From the NCBI GenBank assembly GCA_021846605.1, contig JAJZWQ010000008.1, forward strand, positions 1 through 34,172: 34,172 nt of DNA, written 5' to 3'. The notes beneath the pieces were generated by a model. The model was not told the DNA's origin. It did not search any database and worked only from the letters and a program-made list of their open reading frames with translations. The translations under genes and the position numbers were made by a program. Shown here piece after piece: positions 1 through 7,823 of the stretch (within the stretch, counting starts at the first letter, position 1; each line of letters opens with the position of its first letter). Source of the DNA: Bacillota bacterium. Its GTDB lineage: Bacteria > Bacillota_E > RBS10-35 > JAJYVN01.

Positions 1-2
1 TC

Positions 3-287
3 CGATCTGTCACGAGTCCAGAGGATGCCCATGCCCACTTCCATGCGGGCGACGTGCTGGTGCTGGCCCAATCGGGGGAGGAACTGGCGCCGTTCCTGGA
101 GCGGGCCAGCGCGATCATCACCGAGGAACCGGGCCAGACGTCGCGGGCGGCGCTCGTCGGGCTGGCCCTGGGCATCCCCCTCATCGTGGGCGCGGCCGGT
201 GCCGTGCAACGGCTGCGCAACGGGGAGACGGTGACGATCGACAGCGCCCGTGGCCTGTGCTACCGGGGACGGGCGCGCGTCCTGTAG
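3..287 (+). CDS. pyk: Pyruvate kinase, C-terminal end (partial)
   Basis: The frame is open from the first bases of the window and ends at a TAG, so this is the 3' end of a larger gene. The product matches the extra C-terminal domain that Bacillus-type pyruvate kinases carry. That domain is related to the mobile phosphohistidine domain of PEP-utilising enzymes: TEEPG, then TSRAALVGLALGIPLIVG, then a GETVTIDSARGLCYRG end. In the usual motif the TS is followed by His; here it is Arg, so this copy cannot carry a phosphohistidine. The catalytic barrel lies outside the window, so the parent could in principle be another PEP-utilising enzyme, but the ending fits pyruvate kinase best. Expected role: last step of glycolysis, PEP + ADP to pyruvate + ATP, in the cytoplasm. 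Confidence 0.8.
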   Translation, partial: RSVTSPEDAHAHFHAGDVLVLAQSGEELAPFLERASAIITEEPGQTSRAALVGLALGIPLIVGAAGAVQRLRNGETVTIDSARGLCYRGRARVL

Positions 288-423
288 GGCGGCCGAGCTC
301 CGCATGTCGGCTGCCCGGCGCGGGTCCGCGCGGCCCTTGCCATCAGCGCCCATTCTGGTAATCTGGCGAAGACTCGCGTGCTAGCCTTGCCAGCTGCCGC
401 GGGTCCGCACCTGCCTGGGGGGG

Positions 424-2748
424 GTGACCCGTACGGAGGCTGCCACGGCGTCGCCGCCGACCGCCGCCACCCCAGTCCCCAGCGGGACGGTGCTCTGTGT
501 GGCGGGGGATCTCACCGAGGAAGGCCATGCCGGCCGCCGCTGGCTGGTCGCCGCGGACGGGGAGGTGCGGTCGCTTGCGGCCCCCGGCGACTGGGGGGGC
601 GACGGACCGCCGCACTCGGACGCCGCCCGCCAGGGGCTGGCCGAGGGGCGGCTGCTGTTGGCGCCGCCGCCCGACGGACCCGCTGTGCCGGTGGCCCGCC
701 TCCCGCTGATGGAGGTCAAATCCTGCCGGGTCGAGCCGCTGGTCGCCGCCGGAGCGCTGATCGCCGAGACGCGGGCCGGGCCCGTCCTGCTCCTCCGCTT
801 CACCGCCGCGCTGGCGGGAGACATGGGACTGGCCGCCCGGGCCATCGAGATGCTGGCCAAGGGCGAGGCCGTGGCCCTGGACCCGCGCGACCTGCCCCGG
901 CACTGCCCCCGCTGCGGGCGCCGCCTGCAGGCCAACACCCAGGTCTGCCCGACCTGCGTGGACCGGGGGGCGGTCCTCCGGCGCCTCCTGGAGTTCGCCT
1001 GGCCCTACCGGGCCCGCATGGCGCTGGCCGCCCTGCTGATGATCGCCGGGACCGCCGTCGCCGTCCTGCCGCCCAAGCTGATCGAGTGGATCACCAACGG
1101 TCTGGCGTACGGCCGGTGGCCGCTGGGCGGGATGTCCCACGCCAGCGAACTGGCCCTGCTGGTGGCCGGGGTCGTGGCCCTGCGCCTGGTCGGGACCGGC
1201 ATGACGATCTGGCAGAACCGGACCGGCAACTGGGTCGGCTCGCACGTCATGGGGCAGATCCGGGAGACGCTCTGGAGCGGATTGCAGGCGCTCTCCCTGT
1301 CCTACTTCGACAAGGCGCAGATCGGCCAGATCATGCAGCGCATCAACGGCGACACGCAGCGCCTGCAGAGCTTCCTCACCGATGGGCTGCAGTACGTGGT
1401 GGGGCAGATGCTGGAACTGGTCTTCGCCCTGGTCATGATGCTGTTGACCAGTTGGCGTCTGACGCTGGTGGTGCTGCTGCCGGCGCCGGTGATGCTGGCC
1501 ATGTCCTACCTGGTGTGGCCGCGCATCATCCGCTATGACCGCCGGCTCTGGTTCCTGTTCGGCCGGCTCAACGTCGTCGTCAACGACGCGCTGGGCGGGA
1601 TCCGGGTCGTCAAGGCTTTCGGGCAGGAATCCCGCGAGATCCAGCGGTTCGGGCGCGTCTCGGACAGTGTGGTGCAGCAATCGGTGGTGACCGGCAACGT
1701 CTGGGCGACCGTCTTCCCCATGTTCAGCTTCATCACCGGCATCGGCGGGGTCCTGGTGTGGTATGTCGGGGGCGTCCTGATCTTCCACCACCGCATCCAG
1801 AACGGGATCGGCGCCATTTTTGCGATCACCATGTATATGGGGATGCTGCTCGGGCCCCTCCAGTGGTTCTCACAGCTGACCAACTGGCTGCTGACGTCCC
1901 TGACGTCGGCGGAGCGGGTCTTCGAGATTCTGGACACCGAGCCGGAGGTCCGGGAGTCCCAGACTCCCGAGGAGCTCGGCCGGATCGAGGGCCGGGTGTC
2001 GCTACAGGACGTGTACTTTGGCTACGCGCCGCACCTGCCGGTGCTGCGCGGCGTCAGCCTGGACGTCGAGCCGGGCGAGATGATCGGCCTGGTGGGGGCC
2101 TCGGGCGCCGGGAAGTCGACGCTGATCAACCTGATCTGCCGGCTGTACGATCCGAACGCCGGGGCCATCCGCGTGGACGGTGTGGACCTGCGCCGCCTGC
2201 GCCTGGAGGATCTGCGCAGCCAATTTGGGGTAGTCCTGCAGGACACCTTCCTCTTCGATGGGACGGTGGCGGAGAACATCGCCTACGCCCGACCGCAGTC
2301 CAGCCGGGAGCAGATCCTGCGCGCGGCCTGGATCGCCAACGCGCACGAATTCATCGTCCGGCTCCCGGACGGCTATGACACGCCGATCGGAGAGGGCGGT
2401 ACGCGGCTATCCGGCGGGGAGCGGCAGCGCCTGGCCATCGCCCGGGCCGTGTTGCACGACCCGCGCATCCTCATCCTGGACGAGGCCACCGCCTCGGTCG
2501 ACACCGAGACGGAGCGCAAGATCCAGGAGGCCATCGCCCGCTTGGTGCAGGGCCGCACGACCTTCGCCATCGCCCACCGGCTGTCCACGCTGCGGAACGC
2601 CACCCGGCTGGTCGTACTGGACAATGGCCAGATCGTGGAGGTGGGGACCCACGAGGAACTCATGGCCCGCGACGGTCGCTACGCCAAGCTGGTCAACGCC
2701 CAGCGCGAGAACGCCAAATTCCGGGGCGAGCTCGAGATCGGGGTCTGA
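424..2748 (+). CDS. ABC exporter (fused permease/ATPase) with N-terminal zinc ribbon, DUF1854-associated type
   Basis: A 774-residue half-transporter with membrane and nucleotide-binding domains in one chain. Residues 1-160 form a soluble N-terminal region. A zinc ribbon follows (C161, C164, C175, C178), then an ABC type 1 six-helix membrane region (about 195-480) and an ATPase domain. Walker A (GASGAGKST) lies near 557-565, the LSGGERQR signature near 662, Walker B (ILILDEAT) near 681 and the switch His (IAHRLST) near 716. All nucleotide-site motifs are intact, so it should be active as a homodimer. The start is a GTG with only a G-rich stretch upstream; a shorter start is possible. The next gene, 18 bases on, encodes a DUF1854 protein. 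This pair recurs in bacteria and is often annotated as cyanophycin-metabolism-associated, but no cyanophycin synthetase or cyanophycinase is in this window. The substrate is unknown. Confidence 0.9.
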   Translation: MTRTEAATASPPTAATPVPSGTVLCVAGDLTEEGHAGRRWLVAADGEVRSLAAPGDWGGDGPPHSDAARQGLAEGRLLLAPPPDGPAVPVARLPLMEVKSCRVEPLVAAGALIAETRAGPVLLLRFTAALAGDMGLAARAIEMLAKGEAVALDPRDLPRHCPRCGRRLQANTQVCPTCVDRGAVLRRLLEFAWPYRARMALAALLMIAGTAVAVLPPKLIEWITNGLAYGRWPLGGMSHASELALLVAGVVALRLVGTGMTIWQNRTGNWVGSHVMGQIRETLWSGLQALSLSYFDKAQIGQIMQRINGDTQRLQSFLTDGLQYVVGQMLELVFALVMMLLTSWRLTLVVLLPAPVMLAMSYLVWPRIIRYDRRLWFLFGRLNVVVNDALGGIRVVKAFGQESREIQRFGRVSDSVVQQSVVTGNVWATVFPMFSFITGIGGVLVWYVGGVLIFHHRIQNGIGAIFAITMYMGMLLGPLQWFSQLTNWLLTSLTSAERVFEILDTEPEVRESQTPEELGRIEGRVSLQDVYFGYAPHLPVLRGVSLDVEPGEMIGLVGASGAGKSTLINLICRLYDPNAGAIRVDGVDLRRLRLEDLRSQFGVVLQDTFLFDGTVAENIAYARPQSSREQILRAAWIANAHEFIVRLPDGYDTPIGEGGTRLSGGERQRLAIARAVLHDPRILILDEATASVDTETERKIQEAIARLVQGRTTFAIAHRLSTLRNATRLVVLDNGQIVEVGTHEELMARDGRYAKLVNAQRENAKFRGELEIGV

Positions 2749-2766
2749 CGCCGGGGAGGGGAGACG

Positions 2767-3372
2767 GTGGAGTCGACTGACGCGGCGATGCCGGGAGGAC
2801 CGGAAGGTCCGGTCGGGGGCCCGCCGCGGCTGAAGCCGGCGGACATCTCCCTGGAGCGGGGCCCGCGGGGCGAGCTGCGTCTCAACGAGCCCGGGATGAC
2901 GCACCTGCGGGTCAGTTGCTACCGCGCGTTCCCCCTCACCGCACCAGAGGAGTGGATCGTGTTCTTCGACAGCGATGGCGCGCACATCGGCGTGCTGGCC
3001 TCGGTGGACGCCCTCGATCCGGCCTCGGCGGCGGCCTGCCGTGAGGAGTTGGACCTGCGCTACCTGGTCCCGTGGGTGGACGAGGTGCTGGCGGTGCGCG
3101 AGGAGTCGGGGGAGAATCGCTGGCGCCCGGCACAGATCTGGGATGTCCGCACGAATCGCGGGGTGTTCCGGCTCCGAATTCCCAACCTCACCGACCACGT
3201 GCGGCTCCTGGACGACGGTAGCATGCTCCTGTCGGACCGGGACGGCCGACGGTGCCGGCTGGACGCCGATCGTTTGGATGATGCGAGCCTGGCCCTTCTG
3301 CGCCACTACCTGTGGGCGGGGCCGGCGGAGCGCCGCGGCCGCGTCCGGGAAGCCCCCGGACGCGGCCGGTAG
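2767..3372 (+). CDS. DUF1854 family protein, partner of the upstream ABC exporter
   Basis: A 201-residue soluble protein starting at GTG, 18 bases after the exporter and probably co-transcribed with it. Residues from about 55 onward follow the DUF1854 pattern: CYRAFPLTAPEEWI, a central LDLRYLVPWVDEVL, a WDVRTNRGVFRLR strand pair, then an RLLDDGSMLLSDRDGRRCRL end. The family has no proven biochemical activity. It occurs next to the same type of ABC transporter in proteobacteria that make cyanophycin, so it may be a cytoplasmic accessory subunit; that is inference. No membrane segment or signal peptide is visible. The gene ends only 4 bases before the convergent Fe-S carrier gene, with no obvious terminator between them. 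Confidence 0.8.
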   Translation: MESTDAAMPGGPEGPVGGPPRLKPADISLERGPRGELRLNEPGMTHLRVSCYRAFPLTAPEEWIVFFDSDGAHIGVLASVDALDPASAAACREELDLRYLVPWVDEVLAVREESGENRWRPAQIWDVRTNRGVFRLRIPNLTDHVRLLDDGSMLLSDRDGRRCRLDADRLDDASLALLRHYLWAGPAERRGRVREAPGRGR

Positions 3373-3376
3373 GCGC

Positions 3377-3739
3377 TCAGTGGCCGCAACTGCAGGCGTG
3401 CGGTGCGCCCTCGCCATCCTTGCTCTTGAAGGACTGGCCGCACCCGCAGGTGGAGGCGGCGTTGGGGTTCAGGATGGTGAAGCCGCCGCCCATCAGCGCG
3501 TCGGCGAAGTCGACCTCGGCCCCGTCGAGGTAAGGCGCGCTCGTGGGGTCGACGCAGACCCGCACGCCCTCGATCTCGACCACTGCGTCGTCGTCGGCGG
3601 GCGAGTCCCAGGCCATGCCATAGCTGAAACCGCGGCAACCGCCCGGTGAGACAAAAATGCGGAGCGCCAAATCATCCCGCTGCTTCTGGGCCAGCAGGTC
3701 CTTGACCTTGCCGGCGGCCTTGGGGGTCAGGGTGACCAT
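3377..3739 (-). CDS. A-type iron-sulfur cluster carrier (IscA/ErpA/HesB family)
   Basis: A 120-residue protein of normal family length. It accepts Fe-S clusters from a scaffold and inserts them into target enzymes. The three conserved cysteines are present: C35 in PGGCRGFSYG, and C98 and C100 in TCGCGQSF. The family strand LMGGGFTILNPNA precedes the CGC. The C-terminus carries an extra Cys pair (C116, C118, ending CGH) that many relatives lack. ATG is the start because GGAGGTG lies about 8 bases upstream and the family begins with a TPKAAGKV-like helix at residue 5. A good promoter lies 50-80 bases upstream. It is not next to an isc or suf operon, so it is probably a stand-alone carrier. IscA, ErpA and SufA cannot be told apart by sequence alone. 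Confidence 0.93.
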   Translation of the reverse strand: MVTLTPKAAGKVKDLLAQKQRDDLALRIFVSPGGCRGFSYGMAWDSPADDDAVVEIEGVRVCVDPTSAPYLDGAEVDFADALMGGGFTILNPNAASTCGCGQSFKSKDGEGAPHACSCGH

Positions 3740-3791
3740 GGACCAACACCTCCGTGGGGTCGGTACCACCGGCCCCATGCTTCCAAACCGC

Positions 3792-3820
3792 AGTATAGGT
3801 GTCCTGCGTCGTGTCGACAA
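3792..3820 (-). promoter_or_regulatory. Sigma-A-type promoter for the Fe-S carrier gene
   Basis: Reading the minus strand: TTGTCG, a 17-base spacer, then TATACT. Transcription should begin near 3785, giving a leader of about 45 bases that contains the GGAGGTG ribosome site. Confidence 0.6.
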
Positions 3821-3904
3821 GACGGCAGGGCTGGGGGACGGGTCGCGGAACGCTAGGCGCGGCGGTGGCGCGCGGTCGTCCCCGCCGACCGGGGGGGGCG
3901 CGCC

Positions 3905-4927
3905 GTGGGGTCCGGCGAGATCGATGCCGTCAACGATGCCCTGCTGGGGTGGTTCGACATCCACCGTCGAACCCTCCCCTTTCGCGCGGCGCGCACGCCC
4001 TATCGCGTCTGGGTATCGGAGGTCATGCTCCAGCAGACGCAGGCCGGCACCGCCGGTCCGCGCTTCGAGGCGTTCCTGCGGCGCTTCCCCGACCCGGCCG
4101 CCCTGGCGGCGGCGAGCGAGCAGGAGGTGCTCTTGGCCTGGCAGGGGCTTGGCTACTACGCGCGCGCCCGCAACCTGCACCGCGCCGCGCGGTTGATCGT
4201 GGAGCGGCACGGCGGGCGGGTGCCGGGGGATCCGGCGGCGCTCCGGGCGTTGCCCGGCATCGGGCCGTACATCGCCGCCGCCGTCGGCGCCTTTGCCTTC
4301 GGTCGCGACGAGGCGGCCTGCGACGCCAACGTGCTGCGGGTGCTGGCACGGCTGTTCGATCGGCCGCGGGCCGACGCCGCGTTAGCGGCTGCCGTGCTGG
4401 CGCGCGGCCGCGCGGCGGACTGGAACGAGGCGCTGATGGACCTGGGAGCGACCATCTGCCTCCCGCGGCGTCCGGACTGCGGGGCCTGTCCGCTGCAGGC
4501 GCACTGCGCCGGATGGCGCGCGGGCCGCGCGGCGGATCTCCCGGTGCGTTCCCCCCGGCCGGCCCGGCCGGTGGTGCTGATGTGCACACTGGCGCTCCGG
4601 GACGGTCGGGGCTGTTGGGCGGTGGTGCCTCGCCCGGCGCGGGGGCTGTTGGCCGGGATGTGGGAGTGCCCCAGCCTGGTGGGGACGGACGACGCCGGTG
4701 AGGCGGCCCGATGCCACGGGGTGCTGCTGGAAGAGGCGGAGCCGCTGGCGGCCTTCCGGCACGTCTTCACGCACCGCGAGTGGGACGTGCGGCCGTTCCG
4801 CGCGCGGGGGTCGGGTGGCGGCGTCCGCTGGGTCACCGACGCCGAGCTCGCCGGGCTCCCGCTGGCGGGACCAACGGTCCGCCTTCTGGCACAGGTGGCA
4901 GGAGCACCTGCTCTCCCTGCGAAGTAG
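3905..4927 (+). CDS. mutY: A/G-specific adenine DNA glycosylase
   Basis: A 340-residue base-excision repair enzyme that removes adenine mispaired with 8-oxoguanine. The N-terminal helix-hairpin-helix glycosylase domain shows PYRVWVSEVMLQQTQ with the catalytic Glu (E39), the hairpin LPGIGPY (116-122), and the catalytic Asp (D140) in CDANVLRVLARL. The [4Fe-4S] loop is complete, with C185, C192, C195 and C201 in C-x6-C-x2-C-x5-C spacing. Residues from about 220 match the C-terminal NUDIX-like domain that recognises 8-oxoG (RHVFTHREWDV). The family motif LPWR reads LPFR here. The start is GTG after a G-rich stretch. It lies divergent from the Fe-S carrier gene, a plausible pairing because MutY needs a cluster, and 33 bases upstream of the acetyl-CoA synthetase gene. 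Confidence 0.95.
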   Translation: MGSGEIDAVNDALLGWFDIHRRTLPFRAARTPYRVWVSEVMLQQTQAGTAGPRFEAFLRRFPDPAALAAASEQEVLLAWQGLGYYARARNLHRAARLIVERHGGRVPGDPAALRALPGIGPYIAAAVGAFAFGRDEAACDANVLRVLARLFDRPRADAALAAAVLARGRAADWNEALMDLGATICLPRRPDCGACPLQAHCAGWRAGRAADLPVRSPRPARPVVLMCTLALRDGRGCWAVVPRPARGLLAGMWECPSLVGTDDAGEAARCHGVLLEEAEPLAAFRHVFTHREWDVRPFRARGSGGGVRWVTDAELAGLPLAGPTVRLLAQVAGAPALPAK

Positions 4928-4960
4928 CGTTGAGCAGTCGAGGTCAGGGAGGCGGACAGG

Positions 4961-6937
4961 GTGGCGGATGCCGAGCAGGAGCGCTTGGATGCATTGTTGC
5001 ACGAAGAGCGGGTGTTCCCGCCCGATCCGGCGTTCACCGCCCAGGCCAACGCCGCCGACGGCGCGGTGTACGCCCGCGCCGCCGCCGATCCCCAGGGGTT
5101 CTGGGCCGCCGAGGCGGAGGGCCTGCGCTGGATGGCGCCGTATCGCACGGTGCTGGAGGGGGATGCTCCGCACTTCCGCTGGTTCTCCGGGGGCCGCCTC
5201 AACGTGGCGGACAACTGCGTGGACCGGCACTGCGAGGGCCCGCGGCGGAACAAGGCGGCCATCATCTGGGTCGCGGAGTCCGGCGAGGTGCGCACCCTTA
5301 CCTACCAGCAACTGCAGCGGCAGGTGTCCCGCTGCGCGAACGTGCTGAAATCGCTGGGGGTGCGGCGGGGAGACCGCGTGGCGATCTACATGGGGATGGT
5401 GCCCGAGACGGCCGTGGCGATGCTCGCCTGCGCCCGTATCGGCGCGCCCCACACGGTGGTCTTTGGGGGCTTTTCCGCCGAGGCGTTGCGGGAGCGCATG
5501 AACGACGCCGCCTGCAAGGTCCTGATCACGCAGGACGGCGCCCACCGCCGGGGCGGTGTGGTGCCGCTGGTGCAGAACGCGGCCGCCGCCGTGGGCGGCG
5601 CGCCCTCCATCCAGAAGGTGCTCGTCCTGCGCCACGTGGACAGCCCCGCCCTGCACGCGGACCTGCCGCCCGGGATGGAGGTGGACTGGGCGCAGGCGAT
5701 GCTGGAGGCGTCGGCCACCTGTCCCTGCGAGCCGATGGATGCGGAGGACATGCTCTACATCCTCTACACGTCCGGGACCACGGGGAAGCCCAAGGGCATC
5801 GTGCACACCACGGCGGGGTACCTGCTGGGGGCTTCGACCACGCACCGCCTCATCTTCGACCTCAAGGACGAGGACGTGTACTGGTGCGCCGCCGACATTG
5901 GCTGGGTGACCGGCCACTCGTACATCGTGTATGGGCCCCTGTGCAACGGCGCGACCACGGTGATGTACGAGGGCACGCCGGACCACCCCGCGCGGGACAG
6001 ACACTGGCGGATCGTCGAGGAACTCGGGGTGAACATCTACTACACCGCCCCGACCACGATCCGCACCTTCATGCGCTGGGGGACCGAGCATCCGGCCGGC
6101 CGCGACCTGTCTTCGCTGCGGCTTTTGGGCAGCGTCGGCGAGCCGATCAATCCCGAGGCCTGGATGTGGTATCGCACGCACATCGGGCGGGAGCGCTGCC
6201 CCATTGTGGACACCTGGTGGCAGACGGAGACGGGCATGATCATGATCAGCCCGCTTCCTGGCCTGTCCACCCTCAAGCCGGGTTCGGCCACCCGCCCGTT
6301 CCCGGGGGTGGAGGCCACGGTGCTCGACGAACACGGGAATCCCGTCGGACCGGGGGCCGGGGGTAACCTGGTCCTCACCCGGCCCTGGCCGGCAATGATG
6401 CGCACCATCTTCGGCGACGACGAGCGCTTCGTCCGCCAGTACTGGTCCCGCTACTCCGGCAGGTACCTGACCGGGGACGGCGCCCGCGTGGATGCCGACG
6501 GGGACTTCTGGCTTCTGGGGCGGGTGGACGATGTGATGAACGTTTCCGGACACCGGCTGTCCACCTACGAGATCGAGTCGGCGCTGGTCGACCATCCCGA
6601 TGTGGCCGAGGCGGCGGTGATCGGCCGGTTTGACGCCATCAAGGGCCAGGCCGTGGCCGCCTTCGTCACCCTCAAGGAATCCGCGACCAGCGGCGGCCGC
6701 GCGGCCCCGGATCTGCGCGACGGACTGCGGCGGCATGTCAGCGAGAAGATCGGCCCGATCGCGCGCCCTGACGATGTGTTCTTCACGGTGGAACTGCCGA
6801 AGACCCGCAGCGGCAAGATCATGCGTCGCCTGTTGCGCGACATCGCCGAGGGCCGGGCCCTGGGGGACACCACCACACTGGCCGATCCCGGCGTCTTGCA
6901 ACGCCTGAAGGAACAATACGAGGAGACGGGCGACTAG
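4961..6937 (+). CDS. acs: Acetyl-CoA synthetase (AMP-forming)
   Basis: A 658-residue enzyme of the usual length. It converts acetate, CoA and ATP to acetyl-CoA, AMP and pyrophosphate through an acetyl-adenylate. Visible motifs: the P-loop YTSGTTGKPKG near 267-277, the acetate-pocket stretch WCAADIGWVTGHSY, DTWWQTETGM near 416, the hinge and ribose-binding YLTGDGA, and the C-terminal PKTRSGKIMRR. K619 in that motif is the catalytic Lys that protein acetylases target in this family, so post-translational control by acetylation is possible. The GTG start is supported by AGGGAGG about 9 bases upstream. It follows mutY by 33 bases and may share its transcript. A propionyl-CoA synthetase is less likely given the strong match to the acetate-type motifs. 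Confidence 0.95.
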   Translation: MADAEQERLDALLHEERVFPPDPAFTAQANAADGAVYARAAADPQGFWAAEAEGLRWMAPYRTVLEGDAPHFRWFSGGRLNVADNCVDRHCEGPRRNKAAIIWVAESGEVRTLTYQQLQRQVSRCANVLKSLGVRRGDRVAIYMGMVPETAVAMLACARIGAPHTVVFGGFSAEALRERMNDAACKVLITQDGAHRRGGVVPLVQNAAAAVGGAPSIQKVLVLRHVDSPALHADLPPGMEVDWAQAMLEASATCPCEPMDAEDMLYILYTSGTTGKPKGIVHTTAGYLLGASTTHRLIFDLKDEDVYWCAADIGWVTGHSYIVYGPLCNGATTVMYEGTPDHPARDRHWRIVEELGVNIYYTAPTTIRTFMRWGTEHPAGRDLSSLRLLGSVGEPINPEAWMWYRTHIGRERCPIVDTWWQTETGMIMISPLPGLSTLKPGSATRPFPGVEATVLDEHGNPVGPGAGGNLVLTRPWPAMMRTIFGDDERFVRQYWSRYSGRYLTGDGARVDADGDFWLLGRVDDVMNVSGHRLSTYEIESALVDHPDVAEAAVIGRFDAIKGQAVAAFVTLKESATSGGRAAPDLRDGLRRHVSEKIGPIARPDDVFFTVELPKTRSGKIMRRLLRDIAEGRALGDTTTLADPGVLQRLKEQYEETGD

Positions 6938-7100
6938 CGGTCCGAGGCAAAAGGCCCCTGTAGTCGAGAGTAACCACCGGATGTAGTTTCTTAGCGGTGC
7001 GGACATACTGGATATGGTATCTGCATCGCGCGCCGCAGCAGACTCCTGGCCGGCCGCCCGCCGGACGAGGCCGCTCTCGAGGATCTGGGGCCGGGAAGGT

Positions 7101-7124
7101 GGGGGAGCGAGGATCCGCTCCCCC
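7101..7124. terminator. Perfect 9-bp hairpin between convergent genes
   Basis: GGGGGAGCG and CGCTCCCCC form a perfect stem around a 6-base loop, 10 bases past the stop of the minus-strand secreted protein gene and about 165 bases past acs. There is no T-run on either side, so termination efficiency is uncertain. The rest of the gap from 6938 to 7100 holds nothing I recognise. Confidence 0.5.
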
Positions 7125-7134
7125 CCGCAACGGC

Positions 7135-7728
7135 TTACCCCGCGGTCACAGCGTGGTGGGGGGCGGGGGTCACGTGGCGGTCCAGGATCCGCTCGACGTG
7201 GGTGTCCAGATGATTCAGGGCCTGATTCCGGGCCTCGGGCGTCAGATCGGTGCGCGCGTTGATCCGGGCTTGGAGCGCGGCGACCAGCGCGTCTTTGAGG
7301 CCCGTGCGCGTCTTGCCCTGCGCCTGGGCGATCTCGGCCAGGCTCTTCCCCTGATGCAGTTCAGCCGCCAGGGCCGCCGGGGTCAGCCCCAGATACGTGG
7401 CGGCCGCCGTCAGCACAGGCTGAGCGCGCTGCCCGAACCGCACGGAGAGCGTGATGGGATCCTTGGTGATCCGGTCGCGGATCGACTGCACCTGCGCCGC
7501 GGGCAGGTTGCGCTCTTTGGCCAAGGTGTCCAACCGCTGCAATGCGGCCGAACGCACCGCCGCCTCGAGCTTAGATGGTGGGATCCTCAACTGCCGGGCC
7601 AGGGTGTCCAGAAGCGGTGGCGGAGCCGTTGGCGCCGTTGCGCCCAGGGCCACGGCCCCCGGGTTGGCGGCAAGGACGGCGATGGCGCTCAACGCCACGA
7701 GCAGCCAGCGCCTCCAGCGCGTGAACAC
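7135..7728 (-). CDS. Secreted helical protein with signal peptide, unknown function
   Basis: A 197-residue protein. GTG at 7728 is the start because a G-rich ribosome site lies just upstream and the product then begins with a clear signal peptide: VFTRWRRW, a hydrophobic LLVALSAIAVLAA, and AVALGA near the cleavage site. The mature part is almost all helix. It contains a YLGLTPAALAAELHQGKSLAEIAQAQG unit followed by long amphipathic helices with many Ala, Leu, Gln and Arg. Similar LGLTP..GKSLAEIA units occur in small exported proteins of Gram-positive bacteria, none with a firm function. It lies 95 bases downstream of the histidine kinase gene and may be co-transcribed with it, so it could be a signal or target of that system. 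No enzyme motif is visible. Confidence 0.7.
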   Translation of the reverse strand: MFTRWRRWLLVALSAIAVLAANPGAVALGATAPTAPPPLLDTLARQLRIPPSKLEAAVRSAALQRLDTLAKERNLPAAQVQSIRDRITKDPITLSVRFGQRAQPVLTAAATYLGLTPAALAAELHQGKSLAEIAQAQGKTRTGLKDALVAALQARINARTDLTPEARNQALNHLDTHVERILDRHVTPAPHHAVTAG

Positions 7729-7823
7729 GTCACATCCCCCCCCGTGGCAGGATGCGCGACACGCGCGCCGCGCTTGCCGGGAAGCGGTGGGCGGCGAGCA
7801 GCCTCGAGCCAACCGCTCTGGCG

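Noticed and set aside
337..364. TTGCCA-16-TAATCT as a promoter for the ABC exporter gene
   Set aside because: The -10 box matches the consensus at only three positions and nothing else supports it.
6938..7100. Gap after acs examined for tRNA, riboswitch or small gene
   Set aside because: Only short GATA/TATC-type symmetry and GC-rich runs are present. No cloverleaf, known RNA motif or credible reading frame is seen.
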